Assembly (NCBI GenBank): GCA_028583415.1
Contig: CM053269.1
Location: forward strand, 45,179,388-45,243,387
Reading direction: 5' to 3'
Length of the DNA: 64,000 nucleotides
From: Protea cynaroides
Taxonomy: Eukaryota > Streptophyta > Magnoliopsida > Proteales > Proteaceae
In this document: piece after piece, positions 23,952 to 35,789 of the stretch
Layout of the letters: the number at the start of each line of letters is the position of its first letter
Numbering within the stretch: the first letter of the stretch is position 1
Made by a program: the position numbers and the translations under genes
Notes under the pieces: generated by a model
Told to the model about the DNA's origin: nothing
The model's database searches: none
Seen by the model: only the letters and a program-made list of their open reading frames with translations

Positions 23952-26900
23952 TGTTAGCTAGATAATGATCATGCTAGATTGAGCATGATCGTGATAAGAT
24001 CTTCTATTGAAGGAAAGTTGGTTGGTGTGATTGATGCAAGATTGGTAATTTGGTTGGTGGGTAGGTGATTGTGGTAAGATCTCTTATAGAAGGAAAGTTG
24101 AGTAGGCTGATTTGGTTGGTGTACAAATTGTATGGATTGTATTACTATCTATGGATAGTTTCCCTTGTATTATTTCCTCTATTTAAAGGATAATAAACCT
24201 CCCCAAGAAGTATGAAGAACTTGGGGATTCTCACCGTGGAGTAGACTTCTGTGGTAGAAGTTCGAACCACGTAAATATTTTCTTGTCTTTCCTTTATGCA
24301 TAAGTTAACATGGTATCAGAGCAGATACAGATCTGATCGTGGTGTTTATGGCACTTTGTTCGCTCTCGTTGTGGTTTGCTGCCCGCATACTCTGATAAGT
24401 TGTTATTTTTCTTGTTATTCTTTTAAATCATTTATCATGACTAGTTCCAAAGACCGTTGATAATAGTAAAGCTAGTTCTGTTCTCATGAGATGAATACTG
24501 CCTCACCTCTATCCTTCTCACTCGGGTCGCAATTACTTGCCATGGTCAAGGGCAAGAATCGTTGCCCTTGGAGGCCGTGCCAAGCTTGGTTACGTTAATG
24601 GTCAAATCAAGGCTCCCGCCTCTACGGATAATAAATTCCCCGATTGGGAAGCCAATGATAATATGGTCATGTCATGGCTTTTTAATTCTATGGAACCACA
24701 AATATATGAAATATTTGCTTATTCGAAACTTCTAAGATCCTTTGGGATTCCTTAAAGGACATGTATGGCCAAGTTGATAACTCCTCTCGAATCTTTGAGT
24801 TACAACAGGAGATTGCTCATGCTGAACAACCTCCCAGTCAACCATTTACAGAGCATCTTGGTTCCTTAAAGAAAAAGTGGGATGAGTTACGTCGATCCCG
24901 CCCCCCCGCCCAATCAATTGATACTTACATTCAACGTGAAGAGCGGGATCGTATTTTTCAATTGTTGGCAAGTATTCGTCCCGAATATGAAGATCTTAAG
25001 CGTCAAATTCTTATGAGTGCTACTCTTCCTTCATTTACCAATGTCCGTGCGACTATTCAACGAGAGGAAACTCGTCGTCGTGTAATGAGCTCCAAACCCG
25101 TGATGAATGAATCCATTGAAAATTCCGCTCACTCGCCAATGGTCATGTTGCTATTGAGGGAAACACCCGTGGTACAAGTTGATCTTTCTCTCGAGGGAGA
25201 GGAAAAGGACGCAGCTCTCATGCACCTTTCCATTGTGATCATCTGTGAATCGGGATGGTTATACCAAGGACAGATGTTGGTCTTTATATCCTCACTTGCG
25301 TCCCTCCCAAAGATAAAGGATCGATACACCTCTTGCTTTGCTCAAGTTAGTTCGTCCACACCACAATTCTCGATTGAACAACTCGCTGCCCAACTCCATC
25401 ACCTTATGCAAATACATGGAACTCCCACTTCCATCACAAATTCCGTGACTTCCGCATCCGGTAATGCCTCTCTTGCTCTGTCCGTTTCTACTAAAGATTC
25501 TTTTATCATAGATTCGGGGGCTACCGATCATATGTGTTGCTCATCGCATTTTTTATCCGATATTCGTCATGATAATGGTCATTGGCGATTTATTACCGTG
25601 GCTAATGGTGCAAAGGTTCCTATTGAAGGAATTGGAAAAATCAGCATTTTTTCAAATACCGTTGATGTTTTATTTGTACCTTCTCTATCTTGTAACCTAT
25701 TATCCGTCAAGAAGATTACTAAAGACCTACATTGCATTGTTATGTTTTTTCCCAACAAGGTCATATTTCGGACGGAGTTCACGGGAAGACGATTGGTGAA
25801 GGTCGGTTCCTTCAAGGTGTTTACATTTTGGACTTTTCTCCCGCAGCATTGGTTGTTCAACAAAATCCATCTAAGGACTCACGACTATGGCATTGGCGAA
25901 TGGGTCACCCATCGGATTCTGTCCCTCCATTCTCTTAATCCCTCATTGTCTCTTGATTCTAGTACTTGTGAGACATGTCATTATTCCAAGCAACATAGAT
26001 TACCTTTCCCTACTCGTAATCATACTTCCACCGAATTGTTTGAATTAATTCATTCCGATGTTTGGGGGCCTGCTCCAATTGACTCTCGGATGGTTTTAGA
26101 TACTTTGTCACATTTATTGATGATAAATCTAGATCTACTTGGTTGTATTTATTACGCCTAAAAGTGAAGTGTTACAAGTTTTTCAAGAATTTTGTTGCAT
26201 GGTTCAAACTCAATTTGATACTCCCATAAAATACTTGAGGACCGATAATGGCACCGAATATACCAATACCTCATTTGAGTCATTTCTTAAAGGTCTAGGT
26301 ATTATTCACCAAACATCTTGTGTTGGTACCCCTCAACGGAATGGTATTGCCGAGCGTAAAAATCGCCATCTCCTTGAAGTAACACGATCACTTCTTTTTC
26401 ATGGGCATATTCCCAAGTCCTACTGGGCCGATGCTATTCTCACCAACTTACTTGATTAATCGACTACCAAGTCAAACCTTACATGCCAAATCCCCTATGG
26501 AGGTTCTTTACGGTCGCTCCATTGATATTTCCCACCTTCGTGTGTTTGGGGTGTATTTGTTATGTTCATTCTCAAGCGGGTGGAAAGCTGGATCCTCGGG
26601 CTCATAAGTGCATTTTTTTGGGATATTCTTACAAGTAAAAAAGGGTTACCGCTGCTATGATCCTTCGGTTCGAAAAATATACATTTCTCGTGATATCTTT
26701 TTTATCGAACGTCACCTCTTCTTTCCCGGCGGGACCAAAATTCGGGGGGAGATTGATACCGACTATGGTGAATTTGCTCCTCCCATACCTATTGTACATG
26801 GTGACAATAGTGAATTTAGTGATCATAGTAATCATCCTATTGCAGCATCATCCTCACCCCGTTGAAGCCGTTCCTGCGAAAATAGAGACAGTTGAAGAAA

Positions 26901-28979
26901 GTCCCGATCTACCGATGCCGTAAGAAGATCTACTCGGGTGTCACAACCTTCTATTAGATTACGAGATTACTTCACCTATCACACTTCTTGAATATCCAAT
27001 TCAACAACATGTTTGCTATGACAATGTTTCTTCCGAATTTTTGGCATTCTTGACAGCAGCTGATTCTCACAAAGGAACCTATTAATTTTGCTTGAGGCTA
27101 AGGTCTCTTCGTATGGATTAAGGCCATGAATGATGAGCTTTCAGCTCTTGATAGAAACCACACTTGGGACATAGTACGCCTACCCGCCGGAAAGCGTCCC
27201 TGTTGGTCGGCGATGGGTATACAAGATCAAGTACAAAAGTGATGGATCTATTGAAAGACACAAGACAAGACTTGTTGCCAAAGGTTATACACAAACATAT
27301 GGAGTTGACTACAAGGAAACCTTTGCTCGGTAGTGAAAATGAACACCGTGGAGAGTGTTAATGTCGATGCGAAGAAATTGTGGTTGGTCTTTATTTCAAA
27401 TGGACGTGAAAAATGCATTCTTGCAAGGAGACTTAGAAGAAGAAGTATACATGACCACTCCTCCCGGTCATCCCTTAGAACATCAAGTCGGAGTCGTGTG
27501 GTAAGCTCAACAAAGCCATTTATGGGCTTAAACAGTCTCCACGGGCATGGTATGGTAAGTTGAGTACTGTTCTTATAAGTTTTGGCTTTCGTCGGAGTAT
27601 GTCCGATTCATCGATGTTTGTTAGAAAGAACACCAACGGCATCATTGTTGTGTTGGTTTATGTTGATGACATTGTCATCACCGGTGATAATCTCTATGAC
27701 ATAGCGGCTCTCAAACAATATTTGAATGAGAAATTTGACATCAAGGATCTAGGAAAATTACGGTACTTTCTCGGAATTGAAGTAGCCACATCGACTAAGG
27801 GTTTGTTTATCTCTCAAAGAAAGTATACTTTGGATCTCTTGAAAGAGACCGGCAAGCTCGGTGCCAAACCCGCCGATTCCCCATGGACTATAATAGTAAA
27901 TTTCTCATTGATACTACTCCATTACAAGACGGGAGCCGCTTTCAACGGTTAGTGGGAAGATTAATATACTTAACAATTACCGGCCCGACATCTCTTATGC
28001 AAGTAAGTTATGTGAGTCGGTTTATGCAAGCACCTACCGAAGGACATATGGAACTTATTGACCGCATCCCGCGCTACCCGAAATCTTGCCCGGGAAGAGG
28101 TATTTGGATGCGGAAACATAATCACACGAGAATTGTGGGTTACACCGATTCTGACCGGGCCGGAAGTCCCTCGGACGGAAAATCCACTACTTGGATTTTG
28201 CACCTTTGTGGGTGGCAATTTGGTCACGTGGAAAAGTAAGAAACAAAATGTTGTGGCTCGTTCTAGCGCCGGGCGAATACGGGGCAATGGCTTCCACTAC
28301 TAGCGAACTCGCCCGGCTTCGAGCTTTGTTACAGAATTGGATCTTGTGACTTCTAACCGTCCGATGCAACTATATTGTGACAATCAAGCAGCCACTTATA
28401 TTGCTTCTAATCCTCGTCTTTCATGAACGGACCAAACATATAGAGGTGGATTGTCACTTTGTGCGTGAAAAAGTCCGGGATAACACCATTGAAACTCCTT
28501 ATATCCGGAGTGAGGATCAGCTCGCAGATGTGTTCACCAAAGCTCTACCCACAAAATCCTTTCACAAGATGTTGATCAAGTTGACCTCCGATGATATCTT
28601 CGCCCCAACTTGAGGGGGAGTGTTAGCTAGATAATGATCATGCTAGATTGAGCATGATCGTGATAAGATCTTCTATTGAAGGAAAGTTGGTTGGTGTGAT
28701 TGATGCAAGATTGGTAATTTGGTTGGTGGGTAGGTGATTGTGGTAAGATCTCTTATAGAAGGAAAGTTGAGTAGGCTGATTTGGTTGGTGTACAAATTGT
28801 ATGGATTGTATTACTATCTATGGATAGTTTCCCTTGTATTATTTCCTCTATTTAAAGGATAATAAACCTCCCCAAGAAGTATGAAGAACTTGGGGATTCT
28901 CACCGTGGAGTAGACTTCTGTGGTAGAAGTTCGAACCACGTAAATATTTTCTTGTCTTTCCTTTATGCATAAGTTAACA
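23952..28979 (+). mobile_element. Complete, very young Ty1/copia element (5.0 kb)
   Basis: The two 359-bp LTRs (23952-24310 and 28621-28979) appear identical base for base by eye, with termini TGTTAGCTAG and TAAGTTAACA. A perfect 5-bp duplication GTTGC flanks the element (23947-23951 and 28980-28984). The primer-binding site TGGTATCAGAGC is at 24311-24322 and the polypurine tract TTGAGGGGGAG just before 28621. It lies inside the Mutator-like element. LTR identity says it inserted recently, yet its coding region is broken in many places. Confidence 0.95.
24492..28613 (+). pseudogene. copia gag-pol polyprotein with many frameshifts
   Basis: Domains appear in the copia order: gag (24537-25250; helical UBN2 type, zinc-knuckle region scrambled near 25215-25290), aspartic protease (IIDSGATDHMC near 25500), GAG-pre-integrase (LWHWRMGHPSDS near 25890), integrase core (YLRTDNGTEYTN and GTPQRNGIAERKNR, 26230-26360), reverse transcriptase (VLVYVDDIVITGD near 27650) and RNase H (TKHIEVDCHFVREKV near 28435; DVFTKALP near 28530). 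These lie in different frames; shifts are seen near 24750, 25250, 25850, 26120, 26450, 26600, 26870, 27130, 27320, 27880 and 28250. The catalytic YVDD is intact. This copy could only have moved using proteins from another element. Confidence 0.9.
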
Positions 28980-29220
28980 GTTGCTCATATAGATTCAGAT
29001 CTATACTCCCCAAGTGGTTACAGCCTTTAGATGGGAGGAAGGCTACGTGGCATTCATCAAGTGGTCTCCGCCAGGTCTCCTATGCCCGTACGCATAGGAG
29101 ACGATTCGGATTGCTTTGAAGATTCAGCTCCTCCCCCCAACTCTCCATCATGTGTTATGAATGTTCTACCAATAATACTGTACACTGTCTTTGCTTAAAG
29201 GCTAAATTATAATTAGACAA

Positions 29221-29440
29221 AAAAAAATTTATTTTGCCAAAGGAAAATTTATTGAATTGCATCACAAAGGCCAATCGAGGTATTGATTTTACAAAGATCA
29301 AGAAACCAAAAAGAGGAGATGGGCCATTTAATTATCCCTGTACAAGTTAAGTCCTTCCGCGAAAGAAAGTGGCAACACAATTCGCCTTCTTTGGAATGAA
29401 ATGAAAGAACACTGTTTCCCCATTACGGCTAGGCATTTAA
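29221..29440. other. Insertion of about 200 bp specific to copy A, unclassified
   Basis: Copy B (near 37800-37830) lacks this block. I see no clear terminal repeats or target duplication and no poly-A tail in the expected place. Confidence 0.4.
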
Positions 29441-30035
29441 CATCATCGACAACTTCACTACTACGAAGAATCTTTTGTAACTATTTCAAAACAAAAGAAA
29501 AAAAAATGGATATAGGAATACTTCTCTACCGGTGCCCTCAAGTGATACCACATGGTAAATTGGGTAAGACTAAAATTTTGTAGACAAGTATACCTAATTT
29601 ATGTTTTGTATTCATATTTTAATTTTAATCCGAATAGAGTTTTTCAAGTAACAAAAATTAAGCATTGAATAGTCAAGAAGATTATCTTGAATTTTATAAG
29701 TACGTTACATATGAGGGATATATGATTGAATTTGAGTTTGAAATTTGATCTGAAACCAATCCATATTATTATCTAGATATCTATGTGCTTGAAACTGCTA
29801 CGTCCCCTTTTATGTGGCAAATATTTTGGTACTGAGATAGAGATACCCCCTCAACACACGTTATGGAAAGATTTTTTTGCAAAGAAGTGAAAAAAATAGA
29901 TTCTTTATTGGATTAAAGATCCAATTAACTTTGTTTTTGGTTCCAACTTTAAATAGCTCAAGTATTTCATGTGAAATGTTAAAAGTTTCCGTCTCAAAAA
30001 TCCAAGCTAGTAAATTTAGGGACTCTCAAGTATAT

Positions 30036-32322
30036 AACGTTGTTACAATTAACATGGTAATAGTAATTGTAACCGTAGGATGATGGTAATAGATAGTTGT
30101 TTTAGTGTAAAAAATCTATTAGATAATTGTAACCGTAGGATGATCTATTGTCAAATGGTTAAATAAACCACAAGAGAGGAATAGAAAAGGGTATCAATCA
30201 AATTACGGATTATGTTTCTTTCTCTTCTTGCTTCTGATGAACTTGATATGACACTGAGAGGGGGGGGGGTGAATCAGTGTCTGAAATTTTTTCCTTATAA
30301 ATTCAATACTGCCCAGAGCTGTTGGATATCTGATTTGTCAATACACACAATCGTATGCAAATCCATCTCGCTACCACTCAGTGGCCAGGTCTACCAGATT
30401 TGCACACTCATCCTGCAAACCATTCCACATACTCCAAAATATATCAGATAAACAAACACATAGAACACAAAGATATTACGTGGTTCACCACCACAGTATG
30501 TGATGGCTAATCTAAGGAGTAATGCCCCACGGGCTCCGTACTTCTTCAATACTCAACTTTTAGTCTCTTACAGACAGGGATACTAACCCTAGATTTTTCC
30601 AGCATAAAACTGAGAGGGCGTAACAACACCAAAATTCAGGCATAAAGTCAGTGTCCAGCACCCACTGAACACACCACAAATAAAATATTTTGGGGCTTAT
30701 AAGAATTGCCCTACAATGAAACCCACAAGCTAGATAGGTATTCTACTATTTTTCTTTCACCTATACTAGCATACAATGCATAAAAATTATTTAAAGAGAT
30801 AAGGAATGAGAAAATCTCACAACCAGTAGTCTTGAATTGCCAGCAATAATTTTTGACGCTCCACACTGCTTTAAGAAACTCTGAACAGCCTTCAATGATA
30901 GTGAAGCTTGAACCATAGAGCTCGTCTTGATCATAGGCTTCCCATCTCCTCCACAATCACCATGAATGAACAATAAACAGCCTACCAACCTCTCTCAGGG
31001 ATTTAGCAATCCGTTGATGCACAGAGAAGAGGTAGATGGTGATGAATCACCTCACTGGGCACAAAAACCAAGAAAAACCTTTTCTATATCTTCAAAACCC
31101 TCTTTTTAAATTTTTTCAGCTCATTCACGACTCCCAACATCGCCCAATAGGTAGAGCATCCAAAAATATGGAAGTTGCAATTTGAACGGACTGATTTGGA
31201 GCTCGGATGAAGAAGATATAGCAATTTAAAGTTCGACGAATCACAGATAAGGAAAGAGAATCTTTCCTTATATAAACACACACCTGCGCCGCACCGTAGC
31301 CGTGCCGCCGATGCACTGTCGAGATCGCATTGGTCGATCGAAGCATCTTTATCGACATCCGTCAGATTGACTTCAAAAAGGCGGGATTGAACTTGATCCC
31401 TTGGATCTGAATAATCCGCGTTAGGCGCGATCAGACTCAATATGGAGCGCAGGATCTGAATCAAATACGGTGCCTCTCAGTACGCGCGCTACACCGATTC
31501 ATTGCACTGATTGCATGTGACGCGGCGCAATCTGTTATCCTGCTTCTGACCAATAACATCATGCGTGGGAGAATCTAGGCGCACCGTCAGCGCCACACAG
31601 TATTCGGCCTTCGCCAGAACCATTGATTTGGAATCTGGCATGCGTGGCTTCATTTGGGCGGCCGATCTCGCATCTTCCACATATTTTGCTTCCTAAAATA
31701 CCCTTGAGAACAGAAAATGGTCTCTGTAACCATTTTCTTCAAAAATCACCCTGTATGAGTGATTTTTTCCCGAGAAGAAATCACTCTAGAATCATGCGCT
31801 TCTCTCACTACACATTTCGTCGAACAGTTTCCGCACATGCACATTGGCCCTGTGCGCGTGGCTGTGCTGCCTTGCGGCATGGCTTGCGCACAGCAGCCGT
31901 GTGCGTGTGCTATGGCTGCTTGTGGCCTGGCCTGCGTGCCTTGCTGCTGCTTGCCTGTGGTGCCATGCGGCTATGGTGCCGTGGCCCTCGGCCAGGCTGG
32001 TGCCATGGTGGCATGCCACCTAGGCACAGTGGGTCCCACCCGTACCTGGGTCCCACAATTTTCTCTCTCCTCTCTCTCTCTACAGGCTTCTCTCTACAGA
32101 CTCCCTCCATTTTTCATGCTTCACATCACCTGTAACAAAGCTGCATCGCCTGTTTCACTGCCATATCACCTGTAGGGTCCGCAGACACTCTCTCTCATCA
32201 AACTTGGCCCAGTGAGCCCAATTTGCCAACAATTATAATACGAAGGCCAACAACTTCTCTGTTGTTCCCTGGAGGTTTGCTACCCTCAAAGTAGCTCTTT
32301 TTGATTTCGTTCGTAACAAAGG
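30036..32322 (-). mobile_element. Insertion in copy A containing a copia-type LTR (minus)
   Basis: Copy B reads CAAGTATATAAGGTCCACAAGG across this site, so about 2.3 kb is inserted in copy A. The core 30249-32231 has LTR-like ends (plus strand TGACACTGAGAGG and TTTGCCAACA), a long G-run at the left end and a central ATATTACGTGGTTC-like block typical of large plant copia elements. The same family occurs in the opposite orientation at 6509-7480. I found no convincing target duplication and no coding domain, so solo LTR versus truncated element is unresolved. Confidence 0.5.
31830..32010. other. GC-rich island inside the copia-type LTR
   Basis: The stretch is dominated by GGCC, TGCC and GCTGCT runs, clearly above the AT-rich surroundings. 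Open frames across it are low-complexity Cys/Ala/Gly products and are not credible genes. Confidence 0.5.
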
Positions 32323-32618
32323 CTCACAAGGTTTCAAACTTAACCAATGTGGATTATTCCCAACATTCTTCATGTATTGCTCCACTTTTTAGTGGCAATA
32401 CATATGACATATGTGTTCTCTCTTTTGAATGATCTTAAGAAGAAAACCTGGAGCTTTCTCCCGAAACTCTAATATTATGTTAATTTTCCATCTTAAGAAT
32501 TTGAACTAATAAATTTAAGGACTATAAAATATTTGAGGCACTCAAGGCTTCTGGCTTAACTAGCGTGAGATTATTTCTAATACCTCCATTCAAGTATTTC
32601 TCTTCTTTAAGATGACTG

Positions 32619-32622
<4 letters not shown>

Positions 32623-32655
<33 letters not shown>
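32623..32655. repeat. (TA)n microsatellite
   Basis: An uninterrupted TA run of about 16 units. Copy B has only a few TA units at the matching site (around 38700), so it expanded in copy A or shrank in copy B. Confidence 0.85.
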
Positions 32656-32657
<2 letters not shown>

Positions 32658-32910
32658 TGATATAGTCCTCTTTAAAATGGCAGTAAAAATGGAATCTTTG
32701 TGTTTAGGCGCAATTCTTAAATGTAGATAGTTTATCTTCCACTCAAGCCCTTTTAGGCTTTTTGAACTTTGGGAATTGGGACTGATTGGACCCTACTTTG
32801 TGGAACATCAAACTACGAAAGCATATGGTTATGAAAATACACTTGAGCAAACTACAAACCTCATATGGGAATCTTGAGCAACTGGTTAGTGTAAAATCAG
32901 TGTAAAATCA

Positions 32911-33127
32911 GGATTCAAATCGTCTTTTTCCTGTAATACAGGGAGGAGGAAGACACTCCTGTCGGATGGTCGACACATGATTCTCAGAAAAATCCGAGCC
33001 CCACGTTCGAATAGACACCCAGTTGACAGGGGGTGTCGGCTCGGATTTTCCCAAGAGCCACGTGTCGGCCATCTGATGGGGGCATCTCCCTCCTCCCGGA
33101 AGTACAGGGAGGAGACGATTCGGATCC
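32911..33127. mobile_element. Mutator-like MITE 2 (217 bp)
   Basis: Termini are GGATTCAAATCGTCT and the inverse of GACGATTCGGATCC. The 9-bp duplications GTAAAATCA (32902-32910) and GTAAAACCA (33128-33136) differ at one base. Copy B shows the empty site GTGTAAAACCATGG near 39107. The interior folds back on itself (CGAGCCCC... against GGCTCGG). Confidence 0.85.
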
Positions 33128-33264
33128 GTAAAACCATGGATCACTTGATCATCGACTGACAAGGAATTTAATGTGAAATTTTCTTGATTGTTTCTATGGT
33201 TGACAAACATCTGATATACTTTGATCAAATCTAATAAAATAGCTGCCAAAGATGATGTTATATG

Positions 33265-33483
33265 GTATCCAAATCCTCTCCTCTCAGAGGTTTGGGAGGA
33301 GGAGTGCCACCCCCGTTAGATGACCAACGCTTGGAGCTCTGGTGAATTTGAGCCCTCCATCCGAGCCACACCTCCTTGTCGGCTTAGCTTGTTGGTTTGG
33401 ATTCACCTGAACCCCAGATGTCGACTCTCTAATGGGATTGCCGTCCCTCATTTCGAACCTTTGAAAGAAGAGGATGTGGATTT
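33265..33483. mobile_element. Mutator-like MITE 3 (about 219 bp)
   Basis: The left end GTATCCAAATCCTCTCCT pairs with the right end GAAGAGGATGTGGATTT. It is absent from copy B, which reads GTGTTATGTATGAAACC at the site (about 39238). The flanking 9-mers GTTATATGG and TTTATATAT are a degraded duplication; exact ends are uncertain by a few bases. Confidence 0.7.
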
Positions 33484-34338
33484 TTTATATATGAAACTGT
33501 GGATTTTTCTATACTTAAATGGCCGTATTGTTTCTTCAATATTAAAAAAATAATAATAAATAAATAAATAGAAATAGACAACCTATGATGATTAGGTTCC
33601 AGACCAGTCTAAATGATTTGAAGATGATTAAGATGGAGCTGGATCATTAGGGCTTAATGGCAAACCTAGAGGAATCTTCAACAACAGCCACTTTTCAGCT
33701 ATTATATATGGCTGGCTGGTCCAACGGTTCTTTAGAATGCTGGTAGGCCATCAGGACAAAGTGCTTAGACAATATGGGTGGCACCGTCTTTTCCTTTTTT
33801 TTTTTTTTTTTTTGGTTGTTGCTAACGAACGGATATATAGGTCTAATTAGTCTTATACGAACTAAATCTAGGATTGAATAAAAATTATTTCACTTGCATT
33901 CAAAAAAGGAAAAGAGAGCATCTAATAACCCTTGTGATTGATCTAAGACAGTCAAAGGAGTCGAAGTCAAAACCTTTCACTTCTTAGAAGATAGCTTCCT
34001 TAATTACCAATTGAGTTATCCATTGGAGTTTTTCTAATGCACTTTTGATAATTCATATTGTATATGACAACCATAGGTATTTTGATTAGGGCATTCGTTT
34101 GAGTTCATGAGTACATATCTTATTTAAGGTTTTTTTGAAATGTTGAAGATGTTGGAAGTTATAGAAGTATGAAAAGTTGTGTCAATTTGGGACCCAACAA
34201 GACCAGAATTAAGCTAAGTGGAAGAATGTTGTGTGAGACGATCCAAATTTCAATATATATCTCATCCTTAATTTTATGTACCCAAATGACAAAACCACTA
34301 TCTTTCTCTCTCATTTTATTTTTCTGGTTGTGGATATC

Positions 34339-35535
34339 CTAAGATGATGGATAAGACGAGAGTAAACGGAGAGGGATACAAGATGAGTTCTTCCAAACCC
34401 TGGAGTGCAACCTAAGCATCTCCTGGGCCTTCTCCCTTGTCTTGACACTACAGTCCATCTGAAGCACCAAACACAACTTGGTGACAACCCCAACCTGCAG
34501 CATCTCCTGAACTACATTTGAAGTCGCAGAGAACCTCGAGATCGAAGACAGTATTCTAACGGCCCTTTCACTCGCCAAATGCGAAACCCTAAATATCTTT
34601 TTGGACACCACTGCAATTCCAGCTCCATGACTTAACAGCTGGGCTCTCCCTTCTGCACATCTACACAACTGATCCAACACCACCAATCCCATCTCAGAAA
34701 CCCTCCTCTCTGTCGTCTCAATAAGGATCTCTATCAATACCGAAACTGCCCCTGCCTCCACCGCTTTGATCATGTTTCGACCCCATGGACAAAGCTCTAC
34801 CATGATCTTCAATGCAGCCATGGACGCATGTTGTGAGATCTGATCACGCAAGACATTCACGATCAGTACAAACTGTTCCACTCTCCAACTCACCATGTAG
34901 ATCGGTTCGGCAAGCTTCAACAACGATTTCAGAAGAAATAAAGCATACGAACGAGATTGGAAGGTCCCATGTTGCAAGACCCGCATCAAGGTTCCAATGA
35001 AGTCGCCATTTCTAGTGATGAGATTCTTGAATCCAGATTCTGAGATCTGGAGATGATAAAGAATGTCTAAAGCTTCATCACTTGAGGTTGAGCACTCGTT
35101 GGTTACCATTGAAGCTAAGAATTCAACTGCACCTGCGGATTCCAAACATCTTCGATTCCTCTCGCTTTCGTTGGCGATGGATTTGAGATTTTGGAGGCAT
35201 CTCATCTGGTTTTCCTGGGAATTACCATCGTTGAGAAGCTTGACGATCTGGGCTTTGTCGACAGGTGGCTTTGGTGTGGGGAATCGTTCGATACCATTGG
35301 AAGCATTGAGAGTGCACCATGCTTGGATCAATCGTCTGAGAGTATGGTTTGGAGTTAGATCTGTATCAGATAAGGGTTGTCTCGTGATCGGGCAGGTGCT
35401 GTTATTGCTGGTGAATATCCATCTTTCTATGGATTCTCGCTCAAAAGTTATTCCAGAACACACGGTTACTGGATCTTTCATGATCTCCAAAGAGATTGGG
35501 CAGATAAAATAAGAAGGAATCTCGATATCTTCCAT
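34339..35535 (-). CDS. PUB22/23-like: U-box E3 ubiquitin-protein ligase, PUB22/23-like (copy B)
   Basis: The gene encodes a 398-residue intronless protein with the same layout as copy A: U-box at about residues 7-80 (FICPISLEIMKDPV, CPITRQPLS), then ARM-like helical repeats to the C-terminus. It differs from copy A at eight residues, mostly conservative: D5E, a K-to-N within the U-box (TSNNST), K-to-N and H-to-N in the linker (GNSQENQ), I-to-V, A-to-S, T-to-S and H-to-R near the C-terminus. None affects residues I would expect to contact E2, except possibly the U-box loop change. The start is the same as in copy A. Upstream it has a TATA box (35782-35789) and one TTGAC core (35960) but no CACGTG. 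The frame is intact, so both copies are likely expressed proteins, with divergence expected mainly in regulation. Confidence 0.95.
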   Translation of the reverse strand: MEDIEIPSYFICPISLEIMKDPVTVCSGITFERESIERWIFTSNNSTCPITRQPLSDTDLTPNHTLRRLIQAWCTLNASNGIERFPTPKPPVDKAQIVKLLNDGNSQENQMRCLQNLKSIANESERNRRCLESAGAVEFLASMVTNECSTSSDEALDILYHLQISESGFKNLITRNGDFIGTLMRVLQHGTFQSRSYALFLLKSLLKLAEPIYMVSWRVEQFVLIVNVLRDQISQHASMAALKIMVELCPWGRNMIKAVEAGAVSVLIEILIETTERRVSEMGLVVLDQLCRCAEGRAQLLSHGAGIAVVSKKIFRVSHLASERAVRILSSISRFSATSNVVQEMLQVGVVTKLCLVLQMDCSVKTREKAQEMLRLHSRVWKNSSCIPLRLLSSYPSS

Positions 35536-35781
35536 CTTAAACTTGATGACCCAAATCTAAATTGAAGGAAAAGCTCAAGAGATCAAGAAATACAGACAGA
35601 CCCAGATCTCAAATCCGAGTAAGAGAAAACCCAGAAAACCCAGAAGGATGAAGTTGGAATCTGCTTTTTGTAAAGAGGTAGTTGAATACTTTGATGGAAT
35701 GTAGGAGAGACAAAATAGTTTGGAGTTGCAGATCCGTTTGAGGAAGTTTGCAGTTTTGAACTTTTGCACAGGTGAAACTTG

Positions 35782-35789
35782 GTTTTATA
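35782..35789 (-). promoter_or_regulatory. TATA box of U-box gene copy B
   Basis: The minus strand reads TATAAAAC at the same relative place as in copy A. A minus-strand TTGAC core at 35826-35830 lies just upstream. Confidence 0.55.

Larger units (their letters stand above)
14960..29114. mobile_element. Mutator-like element, now 14.1 kb with three nested retroelement insertions
   Basis: The element is flanked by the perfect 9-bp duplication TTTGAAGAT (14951-14959 and 29115-29123). Copy B has this 9-mer once (37701-37709) at the empty site. Long inverted termini are visible: GAGATCACTTGATGAATGCC near 14980-15000 has its inverse, with one mismatch, near 29050-29070, and the similarity extends to ATCTAAAGG on both sides. 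Without nested insertions the element is about 1.8 kb (14960-15113, 17377-17882, 22979-23951, 28985-29114). No transposase was recognised, so it is non-autonomous. The outer right end, read inward, resembles the termini of the small MITEs (AATCCGAATCGTCTCC). Confidence 0.8.
10332..34171. repeat. Tandem segmental duplication, copy A (expanded)
   Basis: Copy A begins at TGTCAATTTGGGACCC and ends at GTTATAGAAGTATG; copy B begins and ends with the same sequences, so the copies are head to tail. Collinear blocks run through the U-box gene, its upstream region, the 12.1-13.9 kb region, 14.86-14.96 kb, 29.12-29.24 kb, 29.44-30.03 kb and 32.32-34.17 kb. About 18 kb of inserted DNA separates these blocks and is absent from copy B. 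Removing the insertions returns copy A to roughly 5.7 kb, which agrees with the 5.8 kb of copy B. Confidence 0.9.

Noticed and set aside
31623..32175. Open frames of 138-170 codons across the GC-rich island
   Set aside because: Composition-driven Cys/Ala/Gly strings inside an LTR-like region; frames are open on both strands, as GC-rich DNA without stops allows.
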